From the NCBI GenBank assembly GCA_016931775.1, contig JAFGEC010000507.1, forward strand, positions 1 through 46,350: a stretch of 46,350 nt of DNA, written 5' to 3'. Source of the stretch: Candidatus Zhuqueibacterota bacterium (GTDB lineage: Bacteria > Zhuqueibacterota > Zhuqueibacteria > Residuimicrobiales > JAFGEC01). The first letter of the stretch is position 1; the number at the start of each line of letters is the position of its first letter. The notes beneath the pieces were generated by a model that made no database searches, was not told where the DNA came from, and saw only the letters and a list, made by a program, of their open reading frames with translations. Shown piece after piece: positions 7,908-16,102 of this stretch. The translations under genes were made by a program, and so were the position numbers.

Positions 7908-8774
7908 TTAGACTATCCTCGCCCGGCAATAAAATCGATCCCACCTGGTATTGGTTGTGTAACGAATGGAAACCTCGACGGCATCATCCTCTTTAACCTG
8001 CATATCTTTTTCCAATGGAACCACAACCGGGGGCATCAGACTATCGGAAGAGTCAAAAGTAATATTCTGATAAACAACAAGAGGTGATGTAAGCCGAACA
8101 CTGTTGATCCATCCGTTTGCAGTCGGTTTTAAAATCACACGGTGGTCGACCTCCGGGTCGTTGTAATCACGAAAAATAAATTGGGAAAACAACGCCCTGT
8201 CCGAGCACACCCGCGGTTCCGGGATGCCGCTAAATTGAAAAAAATGGGTTCTCAACTCGATCAGGTCCTCGAACCGGTATTCGGAAAAGGTCAATTCGAT
8301 ATAGTTGTCGATTCTTTCCGGAAGACAGAACCCGTTTTCCGCCAATAATCCGTTTTGGATATGATTCATAATAGAAATCTGTGGTTCGGTGACCTGCCAG
8401 GTGCTGAGATTTTCGGCGATCACCACATCCACAGTTTCACCGTCTAAATCCGCCAGTGTAACATCGCGTACATCTTTTACAATCAGCTGAATCCGGTCAC
8501 CGTATGGGCTTGAAGAAAAATTCTGACCCGCAAATTTGGCGACAGCCGTATCTTTTTCAACGGCATAAACCTTGTCCGCCCCCGAACGAGCAGCCAGAAG
8601 CGATAAAATGCCGGAACCGGTGCCGCTTTCCAGCACCCTTTTACCCGCACAAACCCGCTGGATGGCATTGCGAAAAGGTGTCACACGCTTCTTATCGGAA
8701 ACCAATTCATAATGATATGATAAACACAGGGCATCCCGGCAATCCGGATTATTATAATCAATTCTCGAGGTCAA
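7908..8774 (-). CDS. PRMT-like protein methyltransferase
   Basis: A 289-residue class I methyltransferase resembling protein arginine methyltransferases. Motif I is VLESGTGSGILS (47-58), with YAVEKD at the end of strand 2. AENLSTWQVTEPQ carries two Glu (121 and 130) spaced like the double-E loop that holds the target guanidinium. A C-terminal beta-rich half follows, ending in NTRWDRFYC, which sits where eukaryotic PRMTs have the THW loop, although the His is replaced by Arg. I chose the TTG at 8774 because AGAAAGGTG ends six bases before it and lies just after the previous stop; an in-frame ATG at 8825 would overlap that gene by 38 bp. Whether it truly modifies arginine is inference. Confidence 0.8.
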   Translation of the reverse strand: MTSRIDYNNPDCRDALCLSYHYELVSDKKRVTPFRNAIQRVCAGKRVLESGTGSGILSLLAARSGADKVYAVEKDTAVAKFAGQNFSSSPYGDRIQLIVKDVRDVTLADLDGETVDVVIAENLSTWQVTEPQISIMNHIQNGLLAENGFCLPERIDNYIELTFSEYRFEDLIELRTHFFQFSGIPEPRVCSDRALFSQFIFRDYNDPEVDHRVILKPTANGWINSVRLTSPLVVYQNITFDSSDSLMPPVVVPLEKDMQVKEDDAVEVSIRYTTNTRWDRFYCRARIV

Positions 8775-8787
8775 AGAATTCACCTTT

Positions 8788-9258
8788 CTATTTAAATACA
8801 ACGTGATAAAAATAAAATCCGCCACAAAGTACGAAAAACAGTCCGACGATAAAAAGACACATATTATTTTTTCTAAGCTGATTTATACCATGCTTCGGGT
8901 CCACATACACATTCGCCGTTTTTAAACCCAAAATGCGATTATCCTTTTCCGTTCTCGTCCAAATGGTTACCGTGCGGTTCCTGTTCAAATCATCAAGCAG
9001 CATGTCCGTATCACCTGTATCTTTCCATATATCTTCGTCCAGGTGGATTTTTTCACCGGATTTTAATATAAAAACCATCTCATATTGACCGCGTTTGGTC
9101 TTGTCCAATGAAATATGCTGATAATCCAGTTCCTTACATACAAAATTGCTTTTACGTATACTTCCGCACAACCGCCATTTACAAATCCCATAGCCAGAAA
9201 TAAAAAGACCCAGGGAGATGACAAAAAGCGCCGAATATTGCATTCTTTTTTTATACAC
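8788..9258 (-). CDS. Hypothetical membrane protein with two helices
   Basis: A 156-residue protein with one hydrophobic helix near the N-terminus (about 9-25) and another near the C-terminus (about 133-153), enclosing a roughly 100-residue polar region that probably faces the periplasm. The middle part (KSGEKIHLDEDIW, then a TVTIW block and a GLKTANVYVDP block) resembles small DUF3592-type modules, but the match is loose. Translation probably starts at the GTG at 9258, with AAGGGG five bases upstream. It is followed 13 bp later by the PRMT-like gene, suggesting co-transcription. The function is unknown. Confidence 0.7.
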   Translation of the reverse strand: MYKKRMQYSALFVISLGLFISGYGICKWRLCGSIRKSNFVCKELDYQHISLDKTKRGQYEMVFILKSGEKIHLDEDIWKDTGDTDMLLDDLNRNRTVTIWTRTEKDNRILGLKTANVYVDPKHGINQLRKNNMCLFIVGLFFVLCGGFYFYHVVFK

Positions 9259-9389
9259 CTTTACCCCTTGTACTATTCACCAGTTACTTTAATTATAAGA
9301 TGCACGAATGGAAAAATTTTTGAAAAAGGTTTCTTGTGGATTTTTGCACCGACCAGAAATATCGAATAACAGCCACTCACACCGGTGGT

Positions 9390-10721
9390 TCAATCGATTC
9401 GGTCGACCCGTTTACTGTACCAGTAAATCAGTAACCCCACTAAAACCCCGCCCGCAACGATAGCGGCTTTTGTGATTGATGAAAATTCGTCTGAAAAGCC
9501 GTCGATAAGTGAAAGAACCAAGCCAACAATACCCAGCACAGCGACCATCAGACGTTCATTTTTGCCACGCTCCACGTCTATTAATGATTGCAAAGTTTGC
9601 AGGGTGAGTTGTGCTTCATCGTTTCGGGTTTGATAATAATCAAGATCCACCTTAATTTGCAGGCCGGAAAGGGAAAAATGCTCACCAAACAGCCGCCACA
9701 TATCCTGATATTTATGTTTAACCACATCGTCATTTAAAATAAACTCGAGATTTTTCAGGTTTGCCTGAATGCCCAACACGCGATGTCTCAGGTTGCCCAT
9801 GTTTTCAATGAGATCATCCAGCAATCCGGAAATGATGATAATCTTGCGTTCCAAGGCGCGCAGATTTTCCGTACAAACCTGACCTTTTAATATATGCGCC
9901 AATTTCTGCTCAGCTTCGTCAAGAGCGGGAATTTTATACTCATATATCTGGTAAGCCAGGTTAATTTTAAGAAACGAAAGGCTCAGACGCGGCAAAATAT
10001 AGTTTACAAACCAGGAACCGGCGTACAGGCTTGCTTCATCCCGGCGTACCAGTATCAACATATGCGGTCTTGATTTTTCCGGGTTAACCTGACAGGTATA
10101 CACCTTCCGGCCGCCGGTGTAGAAAGATTGGTTAAACACCATATCCGGAGCAGGGCATAGCAAAACACCCCACTCAAAAGTGATCACATTCGGTATTTCC
10201 TCACATTCGGTGAGGTTATAAAAAAGCTCGAGTCCGTCTGTTTCAACATTAAAAATACCCGATATTTCAGCGTATAAACATGTGACCTGCCCCATCCACA
10301 ATTTAAGCACGTTTTCGTCATCCATCGGCGCACCATAGTTTTCAAAACACTCATATAAATTAAAAACATCGTCAGAGGAACTTTCACCATGCCGCATTGC
10401 GGCCAGTTGGATATATGTACTGTCGTGAATGGACCGGGCTTCAATTAAAAAGGACCGATTTCCATTTTGATCATCGATTTTTTGAAGCTCCGGCAACCAG
10501 TCGGTTCCCGCTAATCGGCGGCTTTTTTGCCGGCCTTGTCCGGAATCCGGTATCTGCCGGATGGGCATTCTCTCATTCAGGCCTGCCTGGTCGTTCAGCC
10601 AACTATATCCCTTTTCGATCTGCTCCCAAATGGTATTCCAATTATGCTGCCGGACCATCGTGTCATCTGTTGCATGCCACTGGGAAAAAAACTGGTACCG
10701 GTATACAGTCACATCATTCAC
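9390..10721 (-). CDS. Unknown 443-residue protein with two C-terminal membrane helices
   Basis: The large N-terminal part (1-270) is a globular region I do not recognise, with an IEARSIHDSTYIQLA block near 93-107 and ITFEWGVLLCPAP near 180-192. Residues 270-390 are predicted helical, probably coiled coil, with many Leu, Glu and Lys. Two hydrophobic helices follow at about 391-409 and 418-437, ending in the basic tail SKRVDRID, so the protein would sit in the inner membrane with its body in the cytoplasm. The gene overlaps the upstream small gene by 8 nt. Together they end the large chaperone/protease cluster. The layout (soluble recognition part, coiled coil, twin helices) would suit a membrane-acting effector or a signalling partner; this is speculation. 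Confidence 0.75.
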   Translation of the reverse strand: MNDVTVYRYQFFSQWHATDDTMVRQHNWNTIWEQIEKGYSWLNDQAGLNERMPIRQIPDSGQGRQKSRRLAGTDWLPELQKIDDQNGNRSFLIEARSIHDSTYIQLAAMRHGESSSDDVFNLYECFENYGAPMDDENVLKLWMGQVTCLYAEISGIFNVETDGLELFYNLTECEEIPNVITFEWGVLLCPAPDMVFNQSFYTGGRKVYTCQVNPEKSRPHMLILVRRDEASLYAGSWFVNYILPRLSLSFLKINLAYQIYEYKIPALDEAEQKLAHILKGQVCTENLRALERKIIIISGLLDDLIENMGNLRHRVLGIQANLKNLEFILNDDVVKHKYQDMWRLFGEHFSLSGLQIKVDLDYYQTRNDEAQLTLQTLQSLIDVERGKNERLMVAVLGIVGLVLSLIDGFSDEFSSITKAAIVAGGVLVGLLIYWYSKRVDRID

Positions 10722-11073
10722 TTTTTTTATCTAACATTTTTACATGCATCAAGATCGTCTCCATACCTTCAATAATGTGCTGCGCAAGTATTTTTTCCTT
10801 TTCCTTGGATTCAATTTGCCGTGAAGGTGCAACAGCACCGCGAAGCACTGGCTTTTGAGGTTGTTCATACTGTTCGTCCAATAGCTCCTTCAATATTTCA
10901 TAACGGATAAAAAGTAGTCTCAGTGTACTTTTCGCCTTATTGATGTTCCCTCGTTTTAATTCCTCAAGAATGGTGTTTAATTCACTGGTAAATTCCTGCC
11001 ATTTGTCACCCAATTTGTTGCGAATCATAGCCAAGTTGGAATCAATGATATAGAGGTACTTTCGCACATTCAT
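10714..11073 (-). CDS. Small all-helical protein of unknown function
   Basis: A 119-residue protein, largely alpha-helical and charged, without membrane segments or Cys motifs. Residues 1-65 look like a helical hairpin (LYIIDSNLAMIRNKLGDKW, then LNTILEELKRGNINKAKS). A Pro/Arg-rich linker and a third helix follow. A good ribosome binding site, GGAGG, precedes the ATG. The 8-nt overlap with the downstream 443-residue membrane protein implies coupled translation and perhaps a complex. It might be an adaptor or an antidote-like partner, but nothing in the sequence proves this. Confidence 0.65.
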   Translation of the reverse strand: MNVRKYLYIIDSNLAMIRNKLGDKWQEFTSELNTILEELKRGNINKAKSTLRLLFIRYEILKELLDEQYEQPQKPVLRGAVAPSRQIESKEKEKILAQHIIEGMETILMHVKMLDKKSE

Positions 11074-11408
11074 ATTTTCCTCCGTCTATTGCCGCCATAT
11101 ATACATATTAGATGCGGAAAAAGAAAAAAATTTAACTCATCCTTGGATCGCGCGTCCGAATAATAGATGGCCGCAGATCCCGCTCTGCGCATTGGCATCA
11201 ACTTTTTCTATCCGTGTTGAATCCGTCCCGCACTGCGGCATCAGTGGCCAAAAAATAAAAATTAAGTTATATAATTTCAATAATTTAGCAATAAATGTTT
11301 ATATTTTCAAGTTGACGCCGAAGCGCTTTGCGGGATCCGTGGCTTTTTCATCACAAAACATTCACCTACATTGTACTCACGTCTTAACAACGGATTTATC
11401 GTTTAAGA
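11074..11408. other. Gap inside the large minus-strand cluster
   Basis: A 335-bp non-coding stretch between the kinase-FGE gene and the last two genes of the cluster, the longest break in it. No clear terminator follows the kinase gene. An AT-rich region around 11260-11300 could hold a promoter for the last two genes, but no hexamer pair is convincing. Confidence 0.5.
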
Positions 11409-12842
11409 CTATTTATCCAGCGCGCAACGAAATCCCAAATAATCCTTCTTCTCTTGTTCATCAACGGCATTTCTAGAACTGCAACAAACCTGTAAGGGAA
11501 AACTGAGCCAGGAACCGCCTTTTACGATTTTTTTCTTCTCGTCACCCTCCATATGGTCACTGGTCCATTCCCACACATTTCCTGCCATATCCCGGCAGCC
11601 GAAAGGACTGATATTCTTATCATATCGATTTATGTCCGTTGTTCGTCTTACCAGCTCATCGTGATTGCAAAAGCCTCCGTCCGGCACGTCATTTCCCCAG
11701 GGATAATTTCTACCATCCTCACCCCGGGCGGCTTTTTCCCATTCTTTTTCCGTTGGTAACCTTTTACCGATCCATTTTGCATAAGCGTTGGCATCCTGCC
11801 ACGACACCCCAACAACCGGTTGATTATCTCTGTTAAAATTATCATTATCCCAAAACGCCGGAGCGGGATATTTTTCAGCTTCCATAAAGGCCCGGTATTG
11901 TTCGTTGGTTACCGGGTATTTATCAATCCAAAACTCGTCGACAAGAGTTTTATTATTATCCTTTCCGAAAAGAAACTCGCCGGCCGGCACTTTGACCATA
12001 CCGGCATATTCATCTTTTACCTGCAGCAGCGTATTTTTAAATTCAAAAGCATCCTGAAACCGGTCAACCGGCTCCTGCTGCAACGCCTTTTGTAATATTT
12101 CATCCCAATAGCTACCCAGATCGTCATTAAAAGCTTTGACCGATTTATAAAACGGTGGCGGGAATTGTCCGGTAAGCAACTTGTACAATGTGACGCCCAG
12201 AGAGTACAAGTCCGCCCGAAAATCCACGGATTTCTCCGGGTCTTCCTGTTCAGGAGCGCAATAATGCACGGATAAAAAATTACCATCTCTGAAAGAGTCG
12301 TTCAGCCATCCGATTTCAGCGATGCCGAAATCGGCAATTTTGGCCACATTGTCTTCGGTCAACAATATATTCCCCGGCTTCAAGTCCCGATGCACAACAC
12401 CCTGACGATGGAGGTAACCCAATCCGTCACAAATCTGTTTGGCCACATTCAGCACTTCTGTTTCAGGCAGTGGAGTGGTGTTAAAAAAATCCTCCTCTTC
12501 ATTGATCATTTTACCCAGACTATTGTGTAAAAGTTGCATGGAATAAAAAGGGATATTTTCATCCTCATCGATGTCAAAATCATACAATCCAAGCACGTTC
12601 TTGTGATCCAATTTTGCCATGACATGGGCTTCGCCGATAAATCGTGTGCGCAGTTCCTGAACCTGATGGGGCAAAAACATGTCTGGGGGAGGATAAAACA
12701 GTTTGATGGCCACAACTTTTTCAACCGGCATCAAACGGGCACGGTACACAATACCCATACCGCCGCTACCCAGCCGTTCGTCAAGAACGTATTTGTACAC
12801 GTATTTGTTTTTGAGCCGTTTTCTTGTAAAGCTGTCTCTCAT
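11409..12842 (-). CDS. Ser/Thr protein kinase fused to an FGE-sulfatase-like domain
   Basis: A 477-residue fusion. Residues 15-275 are a complete Hanks-type kinase: Gly-rich loop LGSGGMGIVY (24-33), VAIK with Lys47, HRDLKPGN with catalytic Asp153, DFG at 171-173 and CAPEQ. All residues needed for catalysis are present. Residues 281-475 form a formylglycine-generating-enzyme-like (FGE-sulfatase) domain with PAGEFLFG, FWIDKYPVTNEQYRAFM, RLPTEKEWEKAARG, DMAGNVWEWTSD and KGGSWLS...GFRCA. The GGSWLS segment lacks the first active-site Cys of true FGE, so the domain is probably a binding module. No membrane segment. The gene starts three bases after the ABC ATPase stop. Its targets are likely to be cluster products, such as the pseudokinase or the Hsp70s; this is inference. 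Confidence 0.93.
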   Translation of the reverse strand: MRDSFTRKRLKNKYVYKYVLDERLGSGGMGIVYRARLMPVEKVVAIKLFYPPPDMFLPHQVQELRTRFIGEAHVMAKLDHKNVLGLYDFDIDEDENIPFYSMQLLHNSLGKMINEEEDFFNTTPLPETEVLNVAKQICDGLGYLHRQGVVHRDLKPGNILLTEDNVAKIADFGIAEIGWLNDSFRDGNFLSVHYCAPEQEDPEKSVDFRADLYSLGVTLYKLLTGQFPPPFYKSVKAFNDDLGSYWDEILQKALQQEPVDRFQDAFEFKNTLLQVKDEYAGMVKVPAGEFLFGKDNNKTLVDEFWIDKYPVTNEQYRAFMEAEKYPAPAFWDNDNFNRDNQPVVGVSWQDANAYAKWIGKRLPTEKEWEKAARGEDGRNYPWGNDVPDGGFCNHDELVRRTTDINRYDKNISPFGCRDMAGNVWEWTSDHMEGDEKKKIVKGGSWLSFPLQVCCSSRNAVDEQEKKDYLGFRCALDK

Positions 12843-12845
12843 GGT

Positions 12846-13631
12846 CTAATCGAAATGTAAATCTTTGATCTGCTTTTCATATATTGCAAACTCATCGCTG
12901 TTTTTCCATTCCGGATTTCGCTCGAAAACCGGTTTTTTTATTTCCATCTCCGTCACCTGATTGCCGGAATTATTAGGATCAAGTGAAGGCCGTGAAAAGA
13001 TAAAAATGCGATTCGGCAGGTATATGGCTTCCTGAATATCATGTGTCACCAACAATATAGTTGGTTTTAGTTTCCGCCAGATACTCAACAGCAGTTCCTG
13101 CATTTCCGACCGAATTTTAATATCCAGTGCGCCAAAGGGTTCATCCATCAGCAGCACATCAGCCTGAACGGCAAGGGTGCGAGCTATAGCCACACGCTGT
13201 TTTTGGCCGCCGCTCAATTCTTTGGGGTAGCGGTTTTCAAATCCCGAGAGTCCCACCAAATCGATAAAACGGCGGGCGGTTTCGTGGCGTTGCTTTTCCG
13301 GTATTTGCTGCAATTTTAAGCCGAATGCCACATTTTCCAGCACTGTAAGCCACGGGAATGAGCTGTAACTTTGAAAAACCATACCGCACATCCCAATCTG
13401 GACCGGTCTGCCCTTGATCGCAACTCTCCCGGTAGTAGGCGTCTCGAGACCGGATAAAATACGCAAAACGGTGGTTTTGCCGCAGCCTGAAGGTCCTACA
13501 AATGTGATAATTTCTTTTTGGTTGACTGCAAAAGATAGATTCTGCAACGCTACCGCCTGATTCGGCGGTTCGCCGAAGTATTTGCATATACCATCAAATT
13601 CTATAAAAGGTGTCCAAGGTGATTCTATCAT
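12846..13631 (-). CDS. ABC transporter ATPase, NitT/TauT type
   Basis: A 261-residue ATP-binding subunit of the nitrate/taurine (SsuB/TauB) class. Walker A is VGPSGCGKTT, the Q-loop is VFQSYSSFPW, the signature is LSGGQKQRVAIAR, Walker B is LLMDEPFGALD, and the H-loop is TILLVTHDIQEA. All key residues are present, so it should be active. The C-terminal tail after about 215 is short and ends in IKDLHFD. It lies 24 bp after the permease and 3 bp before the kinase-FGE gene. Together with the permease and the OmpA-linked binding protein it forms one transporter. The substrate cannot be told from the ATPase. Confidence 0.95.
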   Translation of the reverse strand: MIESPWTPFIEFDGICKYFGEPPNQAVALQNLSFAVNQKEIITFVGPSGCGKTTVLRILSGLETPTTGRVAIKGRPVQIGMCGMVFQSYSSFPWLTVLENVAFGLKLQQIPEKQRHETARRFIDLVGLSGFENRYPKELSGGQKQRVAIARTLAVQADVLLMDEPFGALDIKIRSEMQELLLSIWRKLKPTILLVTHDIQEAIYLPNRIFIFSRPSLDPNNSGNQVTEMEIKKPVFERNPEWKNSDEFAIYEKQIKDLHFD

Positions 13632-13655
13632 GTTATTATCCGTATATTTTTCCTG

Positions 13656-14462
13656 TTATTTGCCCGGCGATTCCTTCCATGCGAATGTTTTTGCATTATA
13701 CCAGGCGATAAGACGATCCGAAACAAATCCAATGATCAGGATGATTATAATACCGGCAAAGATCCAGTGGGTCAGTGACCGTTTCTGGCCGATGGTGATC
13801 AACCGTCCCAATCCATAAGGTGCGTTGATAATTTCCGCCAGAATAATATAGGTCCATCCGATGCCCCACATGACTCGAGCGTTTTCATAGACCAGCGGCT
13901 TGGCGCCCTGCCAGAGCACAAGGTAGATCACCTGCCACCTGGTTGCTTTCAGGGTATAAGCTGTTTCCAAAAGAACCGTGTCGACTTCCTCCACGGCTTC
14001 GATCACCAGGGGAAGAAGATACACCACTATACCGACAAACAGAAACAGAATTTTCATTGTTTCATCCATGCCGAACCAAACGATAAACAGTGGTATCAAT
14101 GCGGCTATGGGTAAATAGCGCAGCGGGCCCGTGAACGGGTGAATGGCGTGTTTCACCACCGGAAAAGTGCCCATCGCAATTCCCAACGGAATGGAAACAA
14201 CCATTGCCAGGATAAAACCTGCCAGTATACGCACAAAACTCCACAAAACGTGCATATACAGCTCTTGTTCCATCCACAGCTCCCCAAAAGCTTTCAGCAC
14301 CGCATCCGGTGCCGGCAGAATGAGTGAACTGACTTTACCCGAATAACTTAACGCACTCCAGACAGTAAGCATAAGCAAAGCAACCGTTCCACTCAATACC
14401 AGTTTTGTCGTATTTGAAATGGAAGACCGGATATCAAAGATTCTGTTTTTTTTCTCATTCAT
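13656..14462 (-). CDS. ABC transporter permease, NitT/TauT (SsuC/TauC) type
   Basis: A 268-residue inner-membrane permease of the binding-protein-dependent family. A first helix (about 20-40) is followed by the LPAPDAVLKAFGEL segment seen in SsuC/TauC proteins and about five more helices. The EAA loop that contacts the ATPase is visible as ETAYTLKATRWQVIYLVLW (about 163-181). The C-terminal helix is followed by WYNAKTFAW, typical of the family. The gene follows the binding-protein gene by 91 bp, a gap that contains a strong hairpin, and precedes the ATPase by 24 bp. Its presence in the middle of a chaperone/kinase cluster is unusual. Confidence 0.93.
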   Translation of the reverse strand: MNEKKNRIFDIRSSISNTTKLVLSGTVALLMLTVWSALSYSGKVSSLILPAPDAVLKAFGELWMEQELYMHVLWSFVRILAGFILAMVVSIPLGIAMGTFPVVKHAIHPFTGPLRYLPIAALIPLFIVWFGMDETMKILFLFVGIVVYLLPLVIEAVEEVDTVLLETAYTLKATRWQVIYLVLWQGAKPLVYENARVMWGIGWTYIILAEIINAPYGLGRLITIGQKRSLTHWIFAGIIIILIIGFVSDRLIAWYNAKTFAWKESPGK

Positions 14463-14492
14463 TCCATTTTACCTTTTTGAAGAAAATTACCG

Positions 14493-14528
14493 TCATCGAG
14501 GCCCCTCGATCAAGAGGGGCCTCAATGA
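14493..14528 (-). terminator. Strong intercistronic hairpin between binding protein and permease
   Basis: A perfect 10-bp GC-rich stem, GAGGCCCCTC / GAGGGGCCTC, with a six-base loop is extended by TCAT/ATGA across one mismatch. There is no clear T-tract on the minus strand, so it more likely protects the upstream mRNA end or partly attenuates than fully terminates. This would allow more binding protein than permease. Confidence 0.6.
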
Positions 14529-14553
14529 GTATAAAATTGTCAACTGTTAAATT

Positions 14554-16059
14554 TTACCCACCATAACTGCGGATCACGATATCCGTACGGCGGTTGCGCG
14601 CTTTACCCTCAGCCGTGGCATTGCTGACGGACACGGGTTTGCCGTCCCATGGCTTGTCCCAGGCATTGCCCTTGACTTCAAATCGTTGCGCCGGCATCCT
14701 GAACTCTTCTATGAGAAAATCTCTTACAGATGTCGCGCGTTCGAGCGATAAACGCTTGTTCAGATCATAGGATCCGGTATTATCCGTATTACCCTCGATG
14801 CTGACGTAGCATCCGCCGAATGTCGACACAAACTGGGCCACTTCATTACGCACCACGGTTTGCGCATTGTAATCCAGTGAGGCGCTGCCGACTGGAAAGT
14901 TGATGGTCACCTGCTTGGTAATGGCATCCTTGCTCTCTCCTGTCGCCTTGGGCAGCACACCCTTTGCAACCGGATCCGCTCTTTGCTGTCCGCGAAAGGC
15001 CGTCTCTGCATCCATCAGAAATGCGGTGTTACGCGACTCCTTCGCCTGGGCGATTTCATTGATTTTACCCAGTACCCGCCATAGTTTTGAAGCCTTTTCA
15101 AAAATTTTATCGTATCCAACGGGATTGAAAGAGTCAAAAAACGCCATATTGTCCGCATGGTTGGGCAGATGCACGTCACCGAGCATATCGCGGGAATCGC
15201 TTTCGGCCAGATTGAATCCCTTGGCCATCAATTTAATCACTGGTTCGGGATCTCGGTGTACCTTATCAACACCGTCCAGCCATCCGGTCACAAACCTTTT
15301 CACCGCTTCCGGGTGTTTATCGATAAAATCACCGCGGGCGATAAAAATGTCGGCGATCAGGTTGGTGGCTTCGCGGGTGGACATGAGAATTTTTCCGCCC
15401 GGCCGCTCACGTGCGGCAATATAAACGTCCGGACTCCAGCTTACAGTGGCGTCCACGCGGCCGGCCTTGAACACATTGGCGGCGTCGATAGCGGAATTGA
15501 CAAAACGCCATTGAACGTCACGTGGTTTCAATCCGGTCTCTTCCAGCACAAACAGGGCAAAATAATGGCTGGGGGTGTCTTCTGCCACGGAAATACTTTT
15601 GCCCACCAGGTCTTTGGCTTCTTTAATACGGGTGCCATCCACTGCGATGGCGTCGCCGCCGCGGCTCCAGTCGTACTGCATGATACATTGGGGATTCAGT
15701 TCCTTCAATGCCGGGTATTCCAGCGCATAGGCATCCACGGTGCCCCAGACGATATCGATTCCGCCCTTGTCGCCGCCGGCCTTGAAGGCGCTGCGTGACT
15801 GTACGAAATCGTCAATGACATTGAGCTTGACCTGAATGCCGTGATCACGGTAAAAATCACAGTCCTTGGTGGCGTCAAAACCGTTATTTTCCATGATACC
15901 ACCGGCATAACCGCCCCAGGTCACAATACCGACCTGGATCGGACGGTCGATGGGACTATCCTTACCTGTTACGGTCACCTTGTTTCCCAGCCGTTGCCAC
16001 AGCAAAAAACCGAACACCAGTAAAATGATGACGATAACGATAATTGGACCTTTTTTCAT
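14554..16059 (-). CDS. Substrate-binding protein fused to an OmpA peptidoglycan-binding domain
   Basis: A 501-residue fusion. Residues 5-22 are a single uncleaved-looking membrane helix (IIVIVIILLVFGFLLW). Residues about 36-350 match NMT1/SsuA-type periplasmic binding proteins (QVGIVTWGGYAGG near the start, GIDIVWGTVDAYALEYP, AGRVDATVSWSPDVYIA). Residues 378-501 are an OmpA-like domain: INFPVGSASLDYNA, the Asp of EGNTDNTGSYDLNKRLS, and the NRRTDIVI end whose Arg binds diaminopimelate. The start at 16059 follows GGAGGGCT; a longer frame to 16131 lacks such a site. The protein would be tied both to the inner membrane and to the peptidoglycan, so the binding lobe is fixed in the periplasm. That suits a sensor at least as well as a transporter. 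Confidence 0.92.
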   Translation of the reverse strand: MKKGPIIVIVIILLVFGFLLWQRLGNKVTVTGKDSPIDRPIQVGIVTWGGYAGGIMENNGFDATKDCDFYRDHGIQVKLNVIDDFVQSRSAFKAGGDKGGIDIVWGTVDAYALEYPALKELNPQCIMQYDWSRGGDAIAVDGTRIKEAKDLVGKSISVAEDTPSHYFALFVLEETGLKPRDVQWRFVNSAIDAANVFKAGRVDATVSWSPDVYIAARERPGGKILMSTREATNLIADIFIARGDFIDKHPEAVKRFVTGWLDGVDKVHRDPEPVIKLMAKGFNLAESDSRDMLGDVHLPNHADNMAFFDSFNPVGYDKIFEKASKLWRVLGKINEIAQAKESRNTAFLMDAETAFRGQQRADPVAKGVLPKATGESKDAITKQVTINFPVGSASLDYNAQTVVRNEVAQFVSTFGGCYVSIEGNTDNTGSYDLNKRLSLERATSVRDFLIEEFRMPAQRFEVKGNAWDKPWDGKPVSVSNATAEGKARNRRTDIVIRSYGG

Positions 16060-16102
16060 AAGCCCTCCTGATTTTAAGAAAAAAAAATAATGAATTAGCT
16101 GC

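Noticed and set aside
9390-10721. Assigning the 443-residue protein to a named conflict-system domain family
   Set aside because: The general layout is suggestive, but I see no diagnostic motif, so a name would be a guess.
15157-15798. A 213-codon plus-strand frame
   Set aside because: It lies fully antisense inside the binding protein-OmpA gene, whose family motifs are clear.
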